This document shows positions 8,430-16,892 of a DNA stretch of 64,000 bases, one piece after another. The notes under the pieces are model-generated. The model was not told the DNA's origin. It saw nothing but the letters and a program-made list of their open reading frames with translations, and did no database searches. Source of the stretch: Sphingopyxis fribergensis (lineage in GTDB: Bacteria; Pseudomonadota; Alphaproteobacteria; Sphingomonadales; Sphingomonadaceae); assembly GCF_000803645.1 (NCBI RefSeq), contig NZ_CP009122.1, positions 720,501 to 784,500 of the forward strand. The letters are read 5' to 3'. The position numbers were made by a program, and so were the translations under genes. The stretch's first letter is position 1. Each line of letters opens with the position of its first letter.

Positions 8430-9551
8430 ATGACAAGATTCGCTTTTTCAATCGCCGCGGCCGACGGCGCCGCGCGCACCGGCGTAATCCGGATGCAGCG
8501 CGGCGAGATCCGCACCCCCGCCTTCATGCCCGTCGGCACCGCGGCGACGGTTAAGGCGATGCGCCCCGCCGAGGTCCGCGCCACCGGCGCCGACATCATC
8601 CTTGGCAACACCTATCATCTGATGCTGCGCCCGACCGCCGAGCGCATGGCGCGGCTGGGCGGCCTTCACAAATTTATGGGCTGGGACCGGCCGATCCTGA
8701 CCGACAGCGGCGGCTATCAGGTGATGAGCCTGTCGGCGCTGACCAAGCAGAGCGAAGAGGGCGTCGCGTTCCAGAGCCACCTTGACGGCTCGCGGCACAT
8801 GTTGACCCCCGAACGCTCGATGGAAATCCAGCGCCTGCTCGGCAGCGACATCGTGATGGCATTCGACGAATGCCCGCCGAACGGTGTCGATGCCAAGCGC
8901 GCCGAGGCGAGCATGGAGCGTTCGATGCGCTGGGCGGCGCGCAGCCGCGCGGGATTCGATACGGGCGAGGAGCATGCGGAGCGTTCGGCGCTGTTCGGTA
9001 TCCAGCAGGGTTCGCTCGACGAGACACTGCGCGGACGCTCGGCCGCGGCGCTGACCGATATCGGCTTTGACGGCTATGCGATCGGCGGGCTCGCGGTGGG
9101 TGAGGGACAGGAAGCGATGTTCGGCGTGCTCGACTATGCACCCGCGCAGCTTCCTGCCGACAAGCCGCGATACCTGATGGGGGTCGGCAAGCCCGACGAT
9201 CTGGTCGGTGCGGTCGCGCGCGGAGTCGACATGTTCGATTGCGTGCTGCCGACGCGGTCGGGACGTAACGGTCAGGCGTTCACCCGCGACGGTCCGCTCA
9301 ATATTCGCAACGCGAAATTCGCCGAGGATGAGGCGCCGCTCGACGCCGATTGCCACTGCCCCGTCTGCACGACCTGGTCGCGCGCCTATCTGCACCACCT
9401 CGTCCGTTCGGGCGAAATGCTGGGCGCGATGCTGATGACGCAGCATAATCTGCATTTCTATCAGGATCTGATGCAGGGGATGCGCGATGCGATCGGCGCC
9501 GGGACGTTCGCGGTATTTCAGCGCGATTTCGAGGCGCGCTACAAGCGCTGA
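8430..9551 (+). CDS. tgt: Queuine tRNA-ribosyltransferase
   Basis: TGT exchanges guanine-34 for preQ1 in tRNAs for Asp, Asn, His and Tyr as a step of queuosine synthesis. The 373 residues are full length. Visible landmarks: [21 protein letters not shown] (catalytic Asp region), [27 protein letters not shown], and the zinc site CHCPVC with a following His. It starts with ATG 46 nt after the hemerythrin gene and is convergent with nepR, separated by one base. No queuosine synthesis partner is adjacent. Confidence 0.96.
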   Translation: MTRFAFSIAAADGAARTGVIRMQRGEIRTPAFMPVGTAATVKAMRPAEVRATGADIILGNTYHLMLRPTAERMARLGGLHKFMGWDRPILTDSGGYQVMSLSALTKQSEEGVAFQSHLDGSRHMLTPERSMEIQRLLGSDIVMAFDECPPNGVDAKRAEASMERSMRWAARSRAGFDTGEEHAERSALFGIQQGSLDETLRGRSAAALTDIGFDGYAIGGLAVGEGQEAMFGVLDYAPAQLPADKPRYLMGVGKPDDLVGAVARGVDMFDCVLPTRSGRNGQAFTRDGPLNIRNAKFAEDEAPLDADCHCPVCTTWSRAYLHHLVRSGEMLGAMLMTQHNLHFYQDLMQGMRDAIGAGTFAVFQRDFEARYKR

Positions 9552-9552
9552 C

Positions 9553-9723
9553 TCAGTCGAGCTTGCTCAGCAAATCGAGCAGCGACTGCGGAATCGTCTC
9601 GTCCACGGTGGATTCATAGGCGCGGCGCAGGGCGCCGTTGACGTCCTGCCCCTTGGGAGAAGCTTTTTTATCCGCGTCCTTTCCGGAGGCCTCGCTGCGT
9701 GGCGAACCGGTTTTAGACGACAT
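9553..9723 (-). CDS. nepR: NepR anti-sigma factor of the general stress response
   Basis: A 56-residue protein that is easy to miss because of its size. It has a disordered polar N-terminus (about 1-27) followed by LRRAYESTVDETIPQSLLDL and a final LLSKLD, the two-helix pattern of NepR proteins that bind EcfG and, when stress comes, phosphorylated PhyR. It is divergent from phyR, the classic arrangement. A GGAAC-N17-GTT promoter 84 nt upstream points to autoregulation. In many relatives ecfG follows nepR; here the next gene is tgt on the other strand, so ecfG must be elsewhere. Confidence 0.85.
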   Translation of the reverse strand: MSSKTGSPRSEASGKDADKKASPKGQDVNGALRRAYESTVDETIPQSLLDLLSKLD

Positions 9724-9806
9724 TATCAAGGTATCCGCTGTACATGGGGCCTTTTGCTAACCGCGCATACACCAAAGAGCAATGCGTGTTTGTTCCTTCG
9801 CGATGA

Positions 9807-9832
9807 AACTATTTTGCGGCTAAATCGTTCCC
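9807..9832 (-). promoter_or_regulatory. EcfG-type promoter for nepR
   Basis: On the minus strand GGGAAC (9832-9827), 17 nt, then GTT (9809-9807) matches the EcfG consensus. Predicted transcription start is near 9800, giving a leader of roughly 75 nt before nepR. I see no equivalent GGAAC box on the plus strand for phyR in the 209-nt intergenic region. Confidence 0.65.
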
Positions 9833-9932
9833 AAACGTTGAAATATATCGGATGGTGACGGGGAGGCGCGGGCGTTTGTCCCTTTTCCGGACTCGTTCGC
9901 CAAAAATCATGCGGCTTATCAGGAGGTAAAAT

Positions 9933-10727
9933 ATGTCATTGGGTCAGTCGGTTGCGCCGCATCTTCCCTATTTGCGGCGTTATGGCCGGTCCATTTCCGG
10001 AAGCCAGCAAAGCGGCGATGCGCTGGTTGCGCGGCTGCTCGAAACGCTGGTCGCGAACCCAGGTGCGGTCGACACGGGCGGAGATCTGCGCATCCAGCTT
10101 TACCGGATGGTGCACGACAATTTCGGCCTGATGGCCGAACAGGCGGCCGCGAACGGTGACGCGGCGCTCACCGATATCGCGATTGCCGATGCCCGTCTTC
10201 GCCGCATTCCATCGCTTGCACGGCAGGCGTTGCTGCTCACCTCGGTCGAGGGTTTCAGCTTCGAAGACACCGGGCGGATCATCGGCCGCGATGTCGAGGC
10301 GGTGCGCGCGCTGATTTCGGACGCGACCGACGAGATCGACCGCCAGACGCGCGCGCGCATCCTGATCATCGAAGATGAGCCGATTATCGCAATGGACATC
10401 GAAATGATCGTGCGCGAGCTCGGTCATGACGTCGTCGGCGTCGCGACGACACACCGCGAGGCGGTCGACGAAGCGCAGAAGCATCAGCCGGGCCTCGTGC
10501 TCGCCGACATCCAGCTCGCCGACAATAGCTCGGGGATCGAGGCGGTGCAGGAGATCCTGACCGACCTGAAGGTGCCGGTGATCTTCATCACCGCTTTCCC
10601 CGAACGGCTGCTGACCGGCGACCGGCCCGAGCCGGCCTTCCTGCTCACCAAGCCGTACCAGCCCGCGACGCTGCGCGCGGCGATCTCGCAGGTGCTGTTC
10701 TTCGACGAAAGCACGATCCCGGCCTGA
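9933..10727 (+). CDS. phyR: PhyR, general stress response regulator (sigma-like domain plus receiver)
   Basis: A 264-residue protein. Residues about 1-135 mimic an ECF sigma factor (regions 2 and 4, with LTSVEGFSFEDTGRIIGRD), and residues about 140-258 form a receiver. Phosphorylation site Asp192 lies in LVLADIQLADNSSG, with acidic pocket Glu147/Asp148, Thr220 and Lys240 in LLTKPYQ. Phosphorylated PhyR is known to bind NepR and free EcfG. The start is set by a strong AGGAGG 8 nt upstream. It is divergent from nepR. No HWE-type sensor kinase for it is seen in the window. Confidence 0.95.
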   Translation: MSLGQSVAPHLPYLRRYGRSISGSQQSGDALVARLLETLVANPGAVDTGGDLRIQLYRMVHDNFGLMAEQAAANGDAALTDIAIADARLRRIPSLARQALLLTSVEGFSFEDTGRIIGRDVEAVRALISDATDEIDRQTRARILIIEDEPIIAMDIEMIVRELGHDVVGVATTHREAVDEAQKHQPGLVLADIQLADNSSGIEAVQEILTDLKVPVIFITAFPERLLTGDRPEPAFLLTKPYQPATLRAAISQVLFFDESTIPA

Positions 10728-10751
10728 ATTAGCCTTATCGTCATTATGATG

Positions 10752-10828
10752 AGCCAAAGGCGACGCGGCATCCAGAGTGGCGTAAACCGCTCGGGATTGC
10801 TTCGCTTCGCTCGCAATGACGAGGCAGG
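10752..10828. repeat. Dispersed palindromic repeat between phyR and glnE
   Basis: The stretch contains ATTGC and GCAAT flanking TTCGCT copies (ATTGCTTCGCTTCGCTCG then CAATGACG), preceded by GCATCCAGAGTGGCG. This word set resembles intergenic repeats scattered through sphingomonad and other alphaproteobacterial genomes. It has no coding potential. Recognition is from general familiarity; copy number in this genome cannot be seen here. Confidence 0.5.
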
Positions 10829-10868
10829 GGGTTGCGAGCATGTTAGCGCCGGGCGATAGCGCCATTCG

Positions 10869-13574
10869 ATGACACTTATGGACGCTTCCAGCCGCCAGTC
10901 GGCGCTCGACCGGCTTACCGCGCATGCGCCCTTTCTTGCGCGGCTTGCCGAGCTTAATCCCGACGACGTCGCGCGCTATCTGAGCGAAGGAACCAATGCG
11001 GCGTTGGCAGAGGTCAGCGCGCCGCCGGTGAGCGACGATATCATGCGGACGCTGCGCCAATGGCGCGGGCGGATGGCGCTGCTGCTCGCGCTCGGCGACC
11101 TGTCGGGCGAGCATGATGTGGCGACGACGACGCGGCTGCTGTCGGATTTCGCCGATCAGGCGTGCGATGCCGCGCTCGCCGCGGCCTTCGCCGAACGCGT
11201 GCCCGATGAAAAACCGCGCGGCCTTTCGGTGATCGCGCTCGGCAAGCTCGGTAGCCACGAACTCAACTACTCGTCGGACATCGACCCGATCCTGATTTTC
11301 GATCCCGAAACCTTGCCGCGCCGGTCGCGCGACGATCCGGGCGAGGCGGCGGTGCGGATTGCGCGGCGGATGACCGAAATATTGTCGGCGCGCACGGGCG
11401 ACGGCCATGTGCTGCGCGTGGACCTCCGCCTCCGCCCGCATCCCGAGGTGACGCCGATCGTTCTGCCCGTCGAGGCGGCGATCTCCTATTATGAGTCCGA
11501 GGCGCTGGCATGGGAGCAGGCGGCCTTCATCCGCAGCCGCGCATCGGCGGGCGACCGCGCGCTCGGCGAGCACTTCCTTTCGGCGATTCAGCCCTTCATC
11601 TGGCGCCGCAGCCTCGATTTTCGCCAGCTCAAGGAAATCGGGGCGATGAGCGACCGCATCCGCGACCATTTCGCGCAGGGGCAGGCGTTCGGGCCGGGCT
11701 TCGACCTCAAGCGCGGGCGCGGCGGCATTCGCGAGATCGAGTTTTTCGCGCAGGTCCACCAGCTGATCTATGGCGGGCGCGATCCGTCGCTGCGTGTTCC
11801 CGCGACGGTCGACGCGCTCGCGGCGCTCGCGGTGGCGGGGCGGATCGAGGCGGACGATGCCGACCGCCTCTCGGGTCATTATGCGACGCTGCGCCGCATC
11901 GAACACCGGCTTCAGATGATCGAGGACCAGCAGACGCATTGCCTGCCCACGCAGGCGGCGGCGCTCGATTGCGTCGCGCGCCTCGACGGCGAGGCCAACG
12001 GCACGGCGCTGCTCGCGATGCTCGAACCCGTCGTGGCGGACGTCGGCAGCTGTTATGACCGGCTCGTCGCCGAGCGCGCGGCGACGACTGGCCTGCCGCG
12101 CGATGAGGACAGTCTGGCGGCGCAATTGATCGCGGCGGGATTCGATCCGCCGGGTGCCGCGCTGCGCACGATCGCCGAATGGCGCGGTGGCAAGCTGCGC
12201 GCGCTGCGCAGCCCGGCGGCGCTCGATGCGCTCGAAACGATGCTGCCCGAACTGGTCAAGGCGCTGGGTGCGGCGCCCGATCCGCAAGCGACGCTGGTGC
12301 GCTTCGACAAGCTGGTGGCAGGGCTGCCGAGCGCGATCAATTTCTTCCACCTGCTCGGCGCGCAGCCGGCCCTGGCGCGGATTGCGACGCGGATATTGTC
12401 GCTCGCGCCGACGCTGGCGGATGCGCTCGGTACGCGCGCCCAGCTGATCGAGGGGCTGATCGACCAGCGCGCGTTCGATGCACCCGCGACCAAGGAACAA
12501 CTGGCGGCCGAATGGGCGCCGGGGCTCGCGGCGCTCGATTATGAGCGGTTGCTCGACCGGGTGCGCGACCATGTCGGCGAACGGCGCTTCGCCTATGGCG
12601 CACAGCTGGTCGCGGGGGCGACCGACCCGCTGGCGATCGCATGCGGCTATTCGGAACTGGCAGAGGCGGCGCTGCAGGTGCTTGCCGATGCGACGGTCGC
12701 CGAATTCGTCGCCGCGCACGGGCGCGTCCCCGACAGCGAACTCGTCGTCCTCGCGCTCGGGCGGCTCGGGGGCAGGGCGCTGACGCACGCGTCGGACCTC
12801 GACCTCATCTATCTCTTCACCGGCGACCATCTCGCCGAATCCGACGGGCCGCGCCCGCTCGGCGCAACGACTTATTACAACCGCCTTGCGCAGCGCGTGA
12901 CCGGCGCGATGTCGGTGCCGACCGCGGCGGGCAAGCTGTACGACGTCGATACCCGGCTCAGGCCGCAAGGCGCGCAGGGCCCGCTGGTGGTGACGGTCGA
13001 TAGCTTCGAGCGTTATCAGCGCGAGGAAGCGTGGACGTGGGAACATATGGCGCTGCTCCGTGCGCGGCCCGTCTATGGCTCGGACGCGGCAAAGGCGGAG
13101 GTGCAGGGCATCATCGACGATCTGCTCAAGATCCCGCGCGATCCGGCGAAACTCGCGGCCGACGCGGCGGAGATGCGGAGCAAGATCGCAGCGCACAAAC
13201 CGGCAAGCGGTGCGCTCGACATAAAGGGCGGGCCGGGTGGGCTCGTCGACCTCGAATTCGCGATGCAGGTGACGCAGCTCGTCAGCGGCCAGTGCCACGA
13301 CCCGAATATCGCGGCGGCGCTCGGCTGCATGAAGGCGGCGGGGCTCGTCCCGCCCGAGGTGGTTGAAGCGCATGGCCTGCTCGCGCGGATGCTCGTGATG
13401 CTGCGCCTGACCGCGCCCGAGGGCGAGCCACCGACGGCCGCCGCCCGCCAACTGGTCGCGAGCCAGTGTGGCGAGCCCGGCTGGTCGCAACTGCTTGCCG
13501 CGCACGACGCAGCGCGGCAGGAGATCGCGAACTGGTGGGCGTCGATTCGTCCCGGACAGGAGAATGGAAAATGA
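10869..13574 (+). CDS. glnE: Bifunctional glutamine synthetase adenylyltransferase/removase
   Basis: GlnE adds AMP to, and removes it from, glutamine synthetase in response to PII, tuning ammonia assimilation. The 901 residues hold both nucleotidyltransferase domains. The N-terminal de-adenylylating half has GKLGSHELNYSSDIDPILIF (about residues 125-145). The C-terminal adenylylating half has LGRLGGRALTHASDLDLIYL (about residues 630-650). Both Asp-x-Asp pairs are intact. The stop overlaps the bcp start by ATGA, so the two are probably co-translated. Confidence 0.96.
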   Translation: MTLMDASSRQSALDRLTAHAPFLARLAELNPDDVARYLSEGTNAALAEVSAPPVSDDIMRTLRQWRGRMALLLALGDLSGEHDVATTTRLLSDFADQACDAALAAAFAERVPDEKPRGLSVIALGKLGSHELNYSSDIDPILIFDPETLPRRSRDDPGEAAVRIARRMTEILSARTGDGHVLRVDLRLRPHPEVTPIVLPVEAAISYYESEALAWEQAAFIRSRASAGDRALGEHFLSAIQPFIWRRSLDFRQLKEIGAMSDRIRDHFAQGQAFGPGFDLKRGRGGIREIEFFAQVHQLIYGGRDPSLRVPATVDALAALAVAGRIEADDADRLSGHYATLRRIEHRLQMIEDQQTHCLPTQAAALDCVARLDGEANGTALLAMLEPVVADVGSCYDRLVAERAATTGLPRDEDSLAAQLIAAGFDPPGAALRTIAEWRGGKLRALRSPAALDALETMLPELVKALGAAPDPQATLVRFDKLVAGLPSAINFFHLLGAQPALARIATRILSLAPTLADALGTRAQLIEGLIDQRAFDAPATKEQLAAEWAPGLAALDYERLLDRVRDHVGERRFAYGAQLVAGATDPLAIACGYSELAEAALQVLADATVAEFVAAHGRVPDSELVVLALGRLGGRALTHASDLDLIYLFTGDHLAESDGPRPLGATTYYNRLAQRVTGAMSVPTAAGKLYDVDTRLRPQGAQGPLVVTVDSFERYQREEAWTWEHMALLRARPVYGSDAAKAEVQGIIDDLLKIPRDPAKLAADAAEMRSKIAAHKPASGALDIKGGPGGLVDLEFAMQVTQLVSGQCHDPNIAAALGCMKAAGLVPPEVVEAHGLLARMLVMLRLTAPEGEPPTAAARQLVASQCGEPGWSQLLAAHDAARQEIANWWASIRPGQENGK

Positions 13575-14038
13575 GCGGTCCCCAAATCGGCGATGCAATT
13601 CCCGCGGTGCAATTCCTCGACGCCGATGGCGCGGCGATCGACCTTGCCGCGCTGAAAAGTGCACCTCTGGTGGTCTATTTCTATCCGAAAGCTGATACGC
13701 CGGGCTGTACGACCGAAGCGCAGGATTTCACCCGCCTCGCGCCCGAATTTGCAAAACTGAATGCGCAGGTCCTGGCCGTCTCGCGCGATGCGCCCGCGAA
13801 ACTCTGCAAGTTCCGCGACAAATATGGCCTGACCGTCCGCCTTGCCTCCGACGAGGATGGCGCGGTGTGCGAAGCCTTCGGGACGTGGGTCGAAAAGCAG
13901 AATTACGGCCGCACCTATATGGGGATCGAGCGATCGACCTTCCTGTTCGGCGCCGACGGCAAGCTCGCGAAAGAGTGGCGCAAGGTGCGCGTGAAGGGCC
14001 ATGCCGACGCCGTGCTGGAGGCGGCAAAAGCCCTCTGA
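13571..14038 (+). CDS. bcp: Thioredoxin-dependent thiol peroxidase, Bcp/PrxQ
   Basis: A 155-residue cytoplasmic peroxiredoxin reducing hydroperoxides. The peroxidatic Cys46 lies in YPKADTPGCTTEA. No Cys occurs five residues later, where many PrxQ enzymes keep the resolving Cys. Cys79 (AKLCKFRDKYG) could serve, or the enzyme may be one-Cys. The rest (LASDEDG, RSTFLFGADGKLAKEWRKV) is typical and full length. The start overlaps glnE (ATGA) and the stop is one base before the DUF455 gene, so three genes form an operon. Confidence 0.93.
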   Translation: MSGPQIGDAIPAVQFLDADGAAIDLAALKSAPLVVYFYPKADTPGCTTEAQDFTRLAPEFAKLNAQVLAVSRDAPAKLCKFRDKYGLTVRLASDEDGAVCEAFGTWVEKQNYGRTYMGIERSTFLFGADGKLAKEWRKVRVKGHADAVLEAAKAL

Positions 14039-14039
14039 C

Positions 14040-14831
14040 ATGCTGAGCTTGGGTGAAGCCGCGCGCGCGGTCCTGCTGACGCCGGACCCGCACGACAAGC
14101 GTCGTGCGGCGCGCAGCATGGCGCGCGCGTGGCGGCAAGGGAGACTTGCGCATCGCTGCGATGTGGCGATGCCCGATCAGCCGGCGTGGCCCGCCAAGCC
14201 CGAACTGCTTGCGCCAAACCGGATGCCAAGGCGCGGTAAGGGCGGATCCGAACGCGGCCGTGTCGCGCTGCTCCACGCGCTCGCGCATATCGAATTCGTC
14301 GCGATCGACCTCGCTGTGGACCTGATAGGCCGCTTCGGCGGCGACTTTCCGCGTGCGTTCGTCGACGACTGGATCGGGGTCGCCGCCGATGAGGCGATGC
14401 ATTTCGCCCTGCTCGACCGCCGTTTGCGCCAGCTCGGCAGCCATTATGGCGCGCTTCCCGCGCACGCCGGATTGTGGGAATCGGCGCAGGACACGGCGGA
14501 TGACGTGCTCGCACGGCTTGCGATCGTGCCGATGGTGCTCGAGGCGCGCGGGCTCGACGTCACGCCAGCAACGGTCGAACGCTTCCGTGCGGTCGGCGAC
14601 GAGGCGTCGGCGAATATTTTATCGCGTATTTACAACGATGAAATTCGCCATGTGACTGCGGGCACAGTCTGGTTCCGGCAAAAGTGCGATGAAATGGGAT
14701 TCAACGTCGTCGAAACGTGGCAGGCCCTAGTAAAATCGCGGTTTCGGGGCAGTTTGAAGCCTCCGTTCAACGACTCGGCGCGCCACGACGCCGGTTTAAC
14801 GCAAGAATTCTACGCCGTTATTGCTTCGTAA
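14040..14831 (+). CDS. DUF455 family ferritin-like protein
   Basis: A 263-residue soluble protein of the DUF455 family, whose fold is a ferritin-like four-helix bundle related to MiaE. Candidate metal ligands sit in HALAHIEFVAID, ADEAMHFALLDRRL, VPMVLEARGLDVTP and YNDEIRHVTAG. The reaction is not established for the family. The start ATG lies one base after the bcp stop. Its position behind a peroxiredoxin hints at oxidative chemistry but proves nothing. Confidence 0.85.
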   Translation: MLSLGEAARAVLLTPDPHDKRRAARSMARAWRQGRLAHRCDVAMPDQPAWPAKPELLAPNRMPRRGKGGSERGRVALLHALAHIEFVAIDLAVDLIGRFGGDFPRAFVDDWIGVAADEAMHFALLDRRLRQLGSHYGALPAHAGLWESAQDTADDVLARLAIVPMVLEARGLDVTPATVERFRAVGDEASANILSRIYNDEIRHVTAGTVWFRQKCDEMGFNVVETWQALVKSRFRGSLKPPFNDSARHDAGLTQEFYAVIAS

Positions 14832-14947
14832 GGATTGGGGCAGCACACAGGCTTCCGCGGGGGATGAGCAATCATCCAAACCTAGAAACACCAGCGCCAA
14901 GGCCCATTTCCGGACTTTGACGACATGGCAAATGCGGGGTCGTTGTT

Positions 14948-15649
14948 TTGATTAACACTTTTCTGGCGCAGAAGTTGCACCAAGCCGCAATAATCTGCGC
15001 GGCAGCATGTTTCGGACTGGCCACACCGGCCGCCCACGCTGCCGACACCAGTGCCGACGCTGGCATCACCGTTCCCGACGAGCCCGATGACGACAGCTTC
15101 ACCGCTGGCGTTCCCTCGGCAAGCGAGGACAGCGAAGCCCGCGCGATTTTCCAGGCATGGAAGCGCCTTGATACCGGCCTGACCGCCTCGATCGGCGTTG
15201 CGGTGCCCTCGCGCCGCCCGATCGACCAGATGTCGCTGTCGTCGTCCTACGGCATGCGCGTCCACCCGGTCACCGGTAAGGTCGCGCGCCATAACGGCAT
15301 CGACATTCCCGCACCGCGCGGTACCCCGATTTACGCGACCGCCGACGGCATCGTCGGCCGTGCCCAGCGCCTTGGCGGTTACGGCAATTATGTCGAAGTC
15401 GAGCATGGCAACGCCATCCAGACGCGCTACGGCCATATGTCTTCCTATGTCGTCACCCCCGGCCAGTCGGTCAAAAAGGGCGACATCCTCGGTTATGTCG
15501 GCTCGACCGGCCGTTCGACCGGCAACCACCTCCATTATGAAGTCCGCATCGAAGGCGCACCGGTAAACCCGATGCCGTTCGTTCGCTCGGACCAGATGGC
15601 GATCGCCGCCATCACCGGCAAGAATGTCGCGATGGGCGGTCCCGAATAA
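14948..15649 (+). CDS. Secreted M23 family metallopeptidase
   Basis: A 233-residue exported peptidoglycan endopeptidase-like protein. The start is a TTG, because no ATG or GTG occurs in frame before the upstream stop. The signal peptide ends near AHAAD. A linker region leads to the LytM/M23 domain (about residues 95-210) with HNGIDIPAPRGTPIYA (HxxxD), RYGHMS and HLHYEV (HxH). All zinc ligands are present, so it should be active on peptide cross-links. It stands alone, with a terminator following at 15675. Confidence 0.9.
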   Translation: MINTFLAQKLHQAAIICAAACFGLATPAAHAADTSADAGITVPDEPDDDSFTAGVPSASEDSEARAIFQAWKRLDTGLTASIGVAVPSRRPIDQMSLSSSYGMRVHPVTGKVARHNGIDIPAPRGTPIYATADGIVGRAQRLGGYGNYVEVEHGNAIQTRYGHMSSYVVTPGQSVKKGDILGYVGSTGRSTGNHLHYEVRIEGAPVNPMPFVRSDQMAIAAITGKNVAMGGPE

Positions 15650-15674
15650 CGAACTTTCCTGGGTCGGAGAGGAG

Positions 15675-15710
15675 GGGCGCCAGGCGGGTCACCGTCGAGG
15701 CGCCCTTTTT
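15675..15710 (+). terminator. Intrinsic terminator after the M23 peptidase gene
   Basis: GGGCGCC (15675-15681) pairs with GGCGCCC (15699-15705) across a 17-nt loop, followed by five T. It lies 26 nt after the stop codon. Confidence 0.75.
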
Positions 15711-15740
15711 ATTTGAGCATAAGGTGCCTATCTAGCGATC

Positions 15741-16082
15741 ATGGCCACGCAGCTTTCCGAAATCACCCTGTCGCCCGCCGCTGCGGCGCGCGTCCGCTGG
15801 ATCGCCGACCGCAAGGGCGAGGCGGAGGCCGCGCTGCGCCTCGCGGTCGATGGTGGCGGCTGTTCGGGCTTCACCTATCGCTTCGGCCTCGCCGAAGGCA
15901 TCGATGCCGACGACATCGTCACCGAAACCGATGGGGTAAAGCTGGTCGTCGATCCGATCAGCATCGACCTCGTGCGCGGCTGCATCGTCGATTTCGTCGA
16001 TTCGCTCGGCGGATCGTCGTTCAAGGTCGAGAATCCCAATGCGGCTTCGGGCTGCGGCTGCGGATCGAGCTTCTCGATCTGA
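15741..16082 (+). CDS. erpA: Iron-sulfur cluster insertion protein, ErpA/IscA type
   Basis: A 113-residue A-type carrier that delivers Fe-S clusters to apoproteins. The three ligand cysteines are visible in GGGCSGFTYRF and in the C-terminal GCGCGSSFSI. The length is typical. It begins 30 nt after the terminator of the M23 gene and is followed by xth 39 nt downstream. The erpA rather than iscA label rests on the lone position away from any isc or suf cluster, so it is less certain than the family. Confidence 0.88.
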   Translation: MATQLSEITLSPAAAARVRWIADRKGEAEAALRLAVDGGGCSGFTYRFGLAEGIDADDIVTETDGVKLVVDPISIDLVRGCIVDFVDSLGGSSFKVENPNAASGCGCGSSFSI

Positions 16083-16121
16083 CGCCTTCCCCAGCGGGGC
16101 GCTTGCTGGCATAGCGAGCCG

Positions 16122-16892
16122 ATGAAAATCGCGACCTTCAATATCAACGGGATCAAGGCCCGTTTGCCGCGCCTCGTCGAATGGCTCGAGGAAACGCAGC
16201 CCGATGTCGCCTGCCTGCAGGAACTGAAATCGAGCGACGAGACGATGCCGACGAAGGAGATCGAGGCAGCGGGATATGGCTTCCTCTATCATGGGCAAAA
16301 GGGCTTCAACGGGGTCGCGATCCTAGCGAAGGGCACGCAGCCGGTCGAAATCCAACGTGGGCTGGCGGGCGAAACCGAGGATGAGCAGTCGCGTTATCTG
16401 GAGGCTGATGTCCACGGCCTGCGCGTCGGCTGTATCTATCTTCCCAACGGCAACCCGCAGCCGGGGCCGAAATTCGATTACAAGCTGCGCTGGATGTCAC
16501 GGCTGCGCGAGCGCGCTAAATTTTTGCTCGCGAGCGAAATCCCGACGATCCTGACGGGCGATTATAACGTCATCCCGCACGACGACGATGTGTGGGACCC
16601 GCGCGTCATGGCGACCGACGCGCTGATGCGGCCCGAATCGCGCGATGCTTGGTTCCGCCTGCTCGGCGACGGCTGGACCGATGCGGTCCGCAGCCGCCAT
16701 CCCGCGGGCGGCGTCTGGACCTTCTGGGACTATCAGGCGGGGGGGTGGCAGCGCGATCATGGCTTTCGCATCGATCACCTGCTGCTCAGCCCCGCGCTCG
16801 CCGACCGGCTGGTCGATGCCGGCGTCGACAAGGATCATCGCGGCCGCGAAAAGGCGAGCGACCATGCGCCGACCTGGGCGATTCTCGACTAG
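16122..16892 (+). CDS. xth: Exodeoxyribonuclease III (copy 1)
   Basis: A 256-residue AP endonuclease/3'-5' exonuclease of base excision repair. Catalytic landmarks: NINGIKARL, CLQELKSSD (Glu), YLPNGNPQPGPKFDYK, LTGDYNVIP, FRIDHLLLS and ASDHAPTW (Asp-His). A second, divergent copy is at 62461-63255. It is convergent with the DUF1501 gene, with which its stop overlaps by 4 nt. Confidence 0.94.
   Translation: MKIATFNINGIKARLPRLVEWLEETQPDVACLQELKSSDETMPTKEIEAAGYGFLYHGQKGFNGVAILAKGTQPVEIQRGLAGETEDEQSRYLEADVHGLRVGCIYLPNGNPQPGPKFDYKLRWMSRLRERAKFLLASEIPTILTGDYNVIPHDDDVWDPRVMATDALMRPESRDAWFRLLGDGWTDAVRSRHPAGGVWTFWDYQAGGWQRDHGFRIDHLLLSPALADRLVDAGVDKDHRGREKASDHAPTWAILD

Noticed and set aside
5570..8611. 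Very long open frame antisense to the GGDEF-EAL and hemerythrin genes
   Set aside because: High-GC shadow frame. Its translation is Arg/Ala-rich without any domain, while the opposite strand has clear motifs throughout.
9936..13664. 1,242-codon open frame antisense to phyR and glnE
   Set aside because: Same cause: it mirrors the codon bias of the real genes and contains no recognisable domain or start signal.
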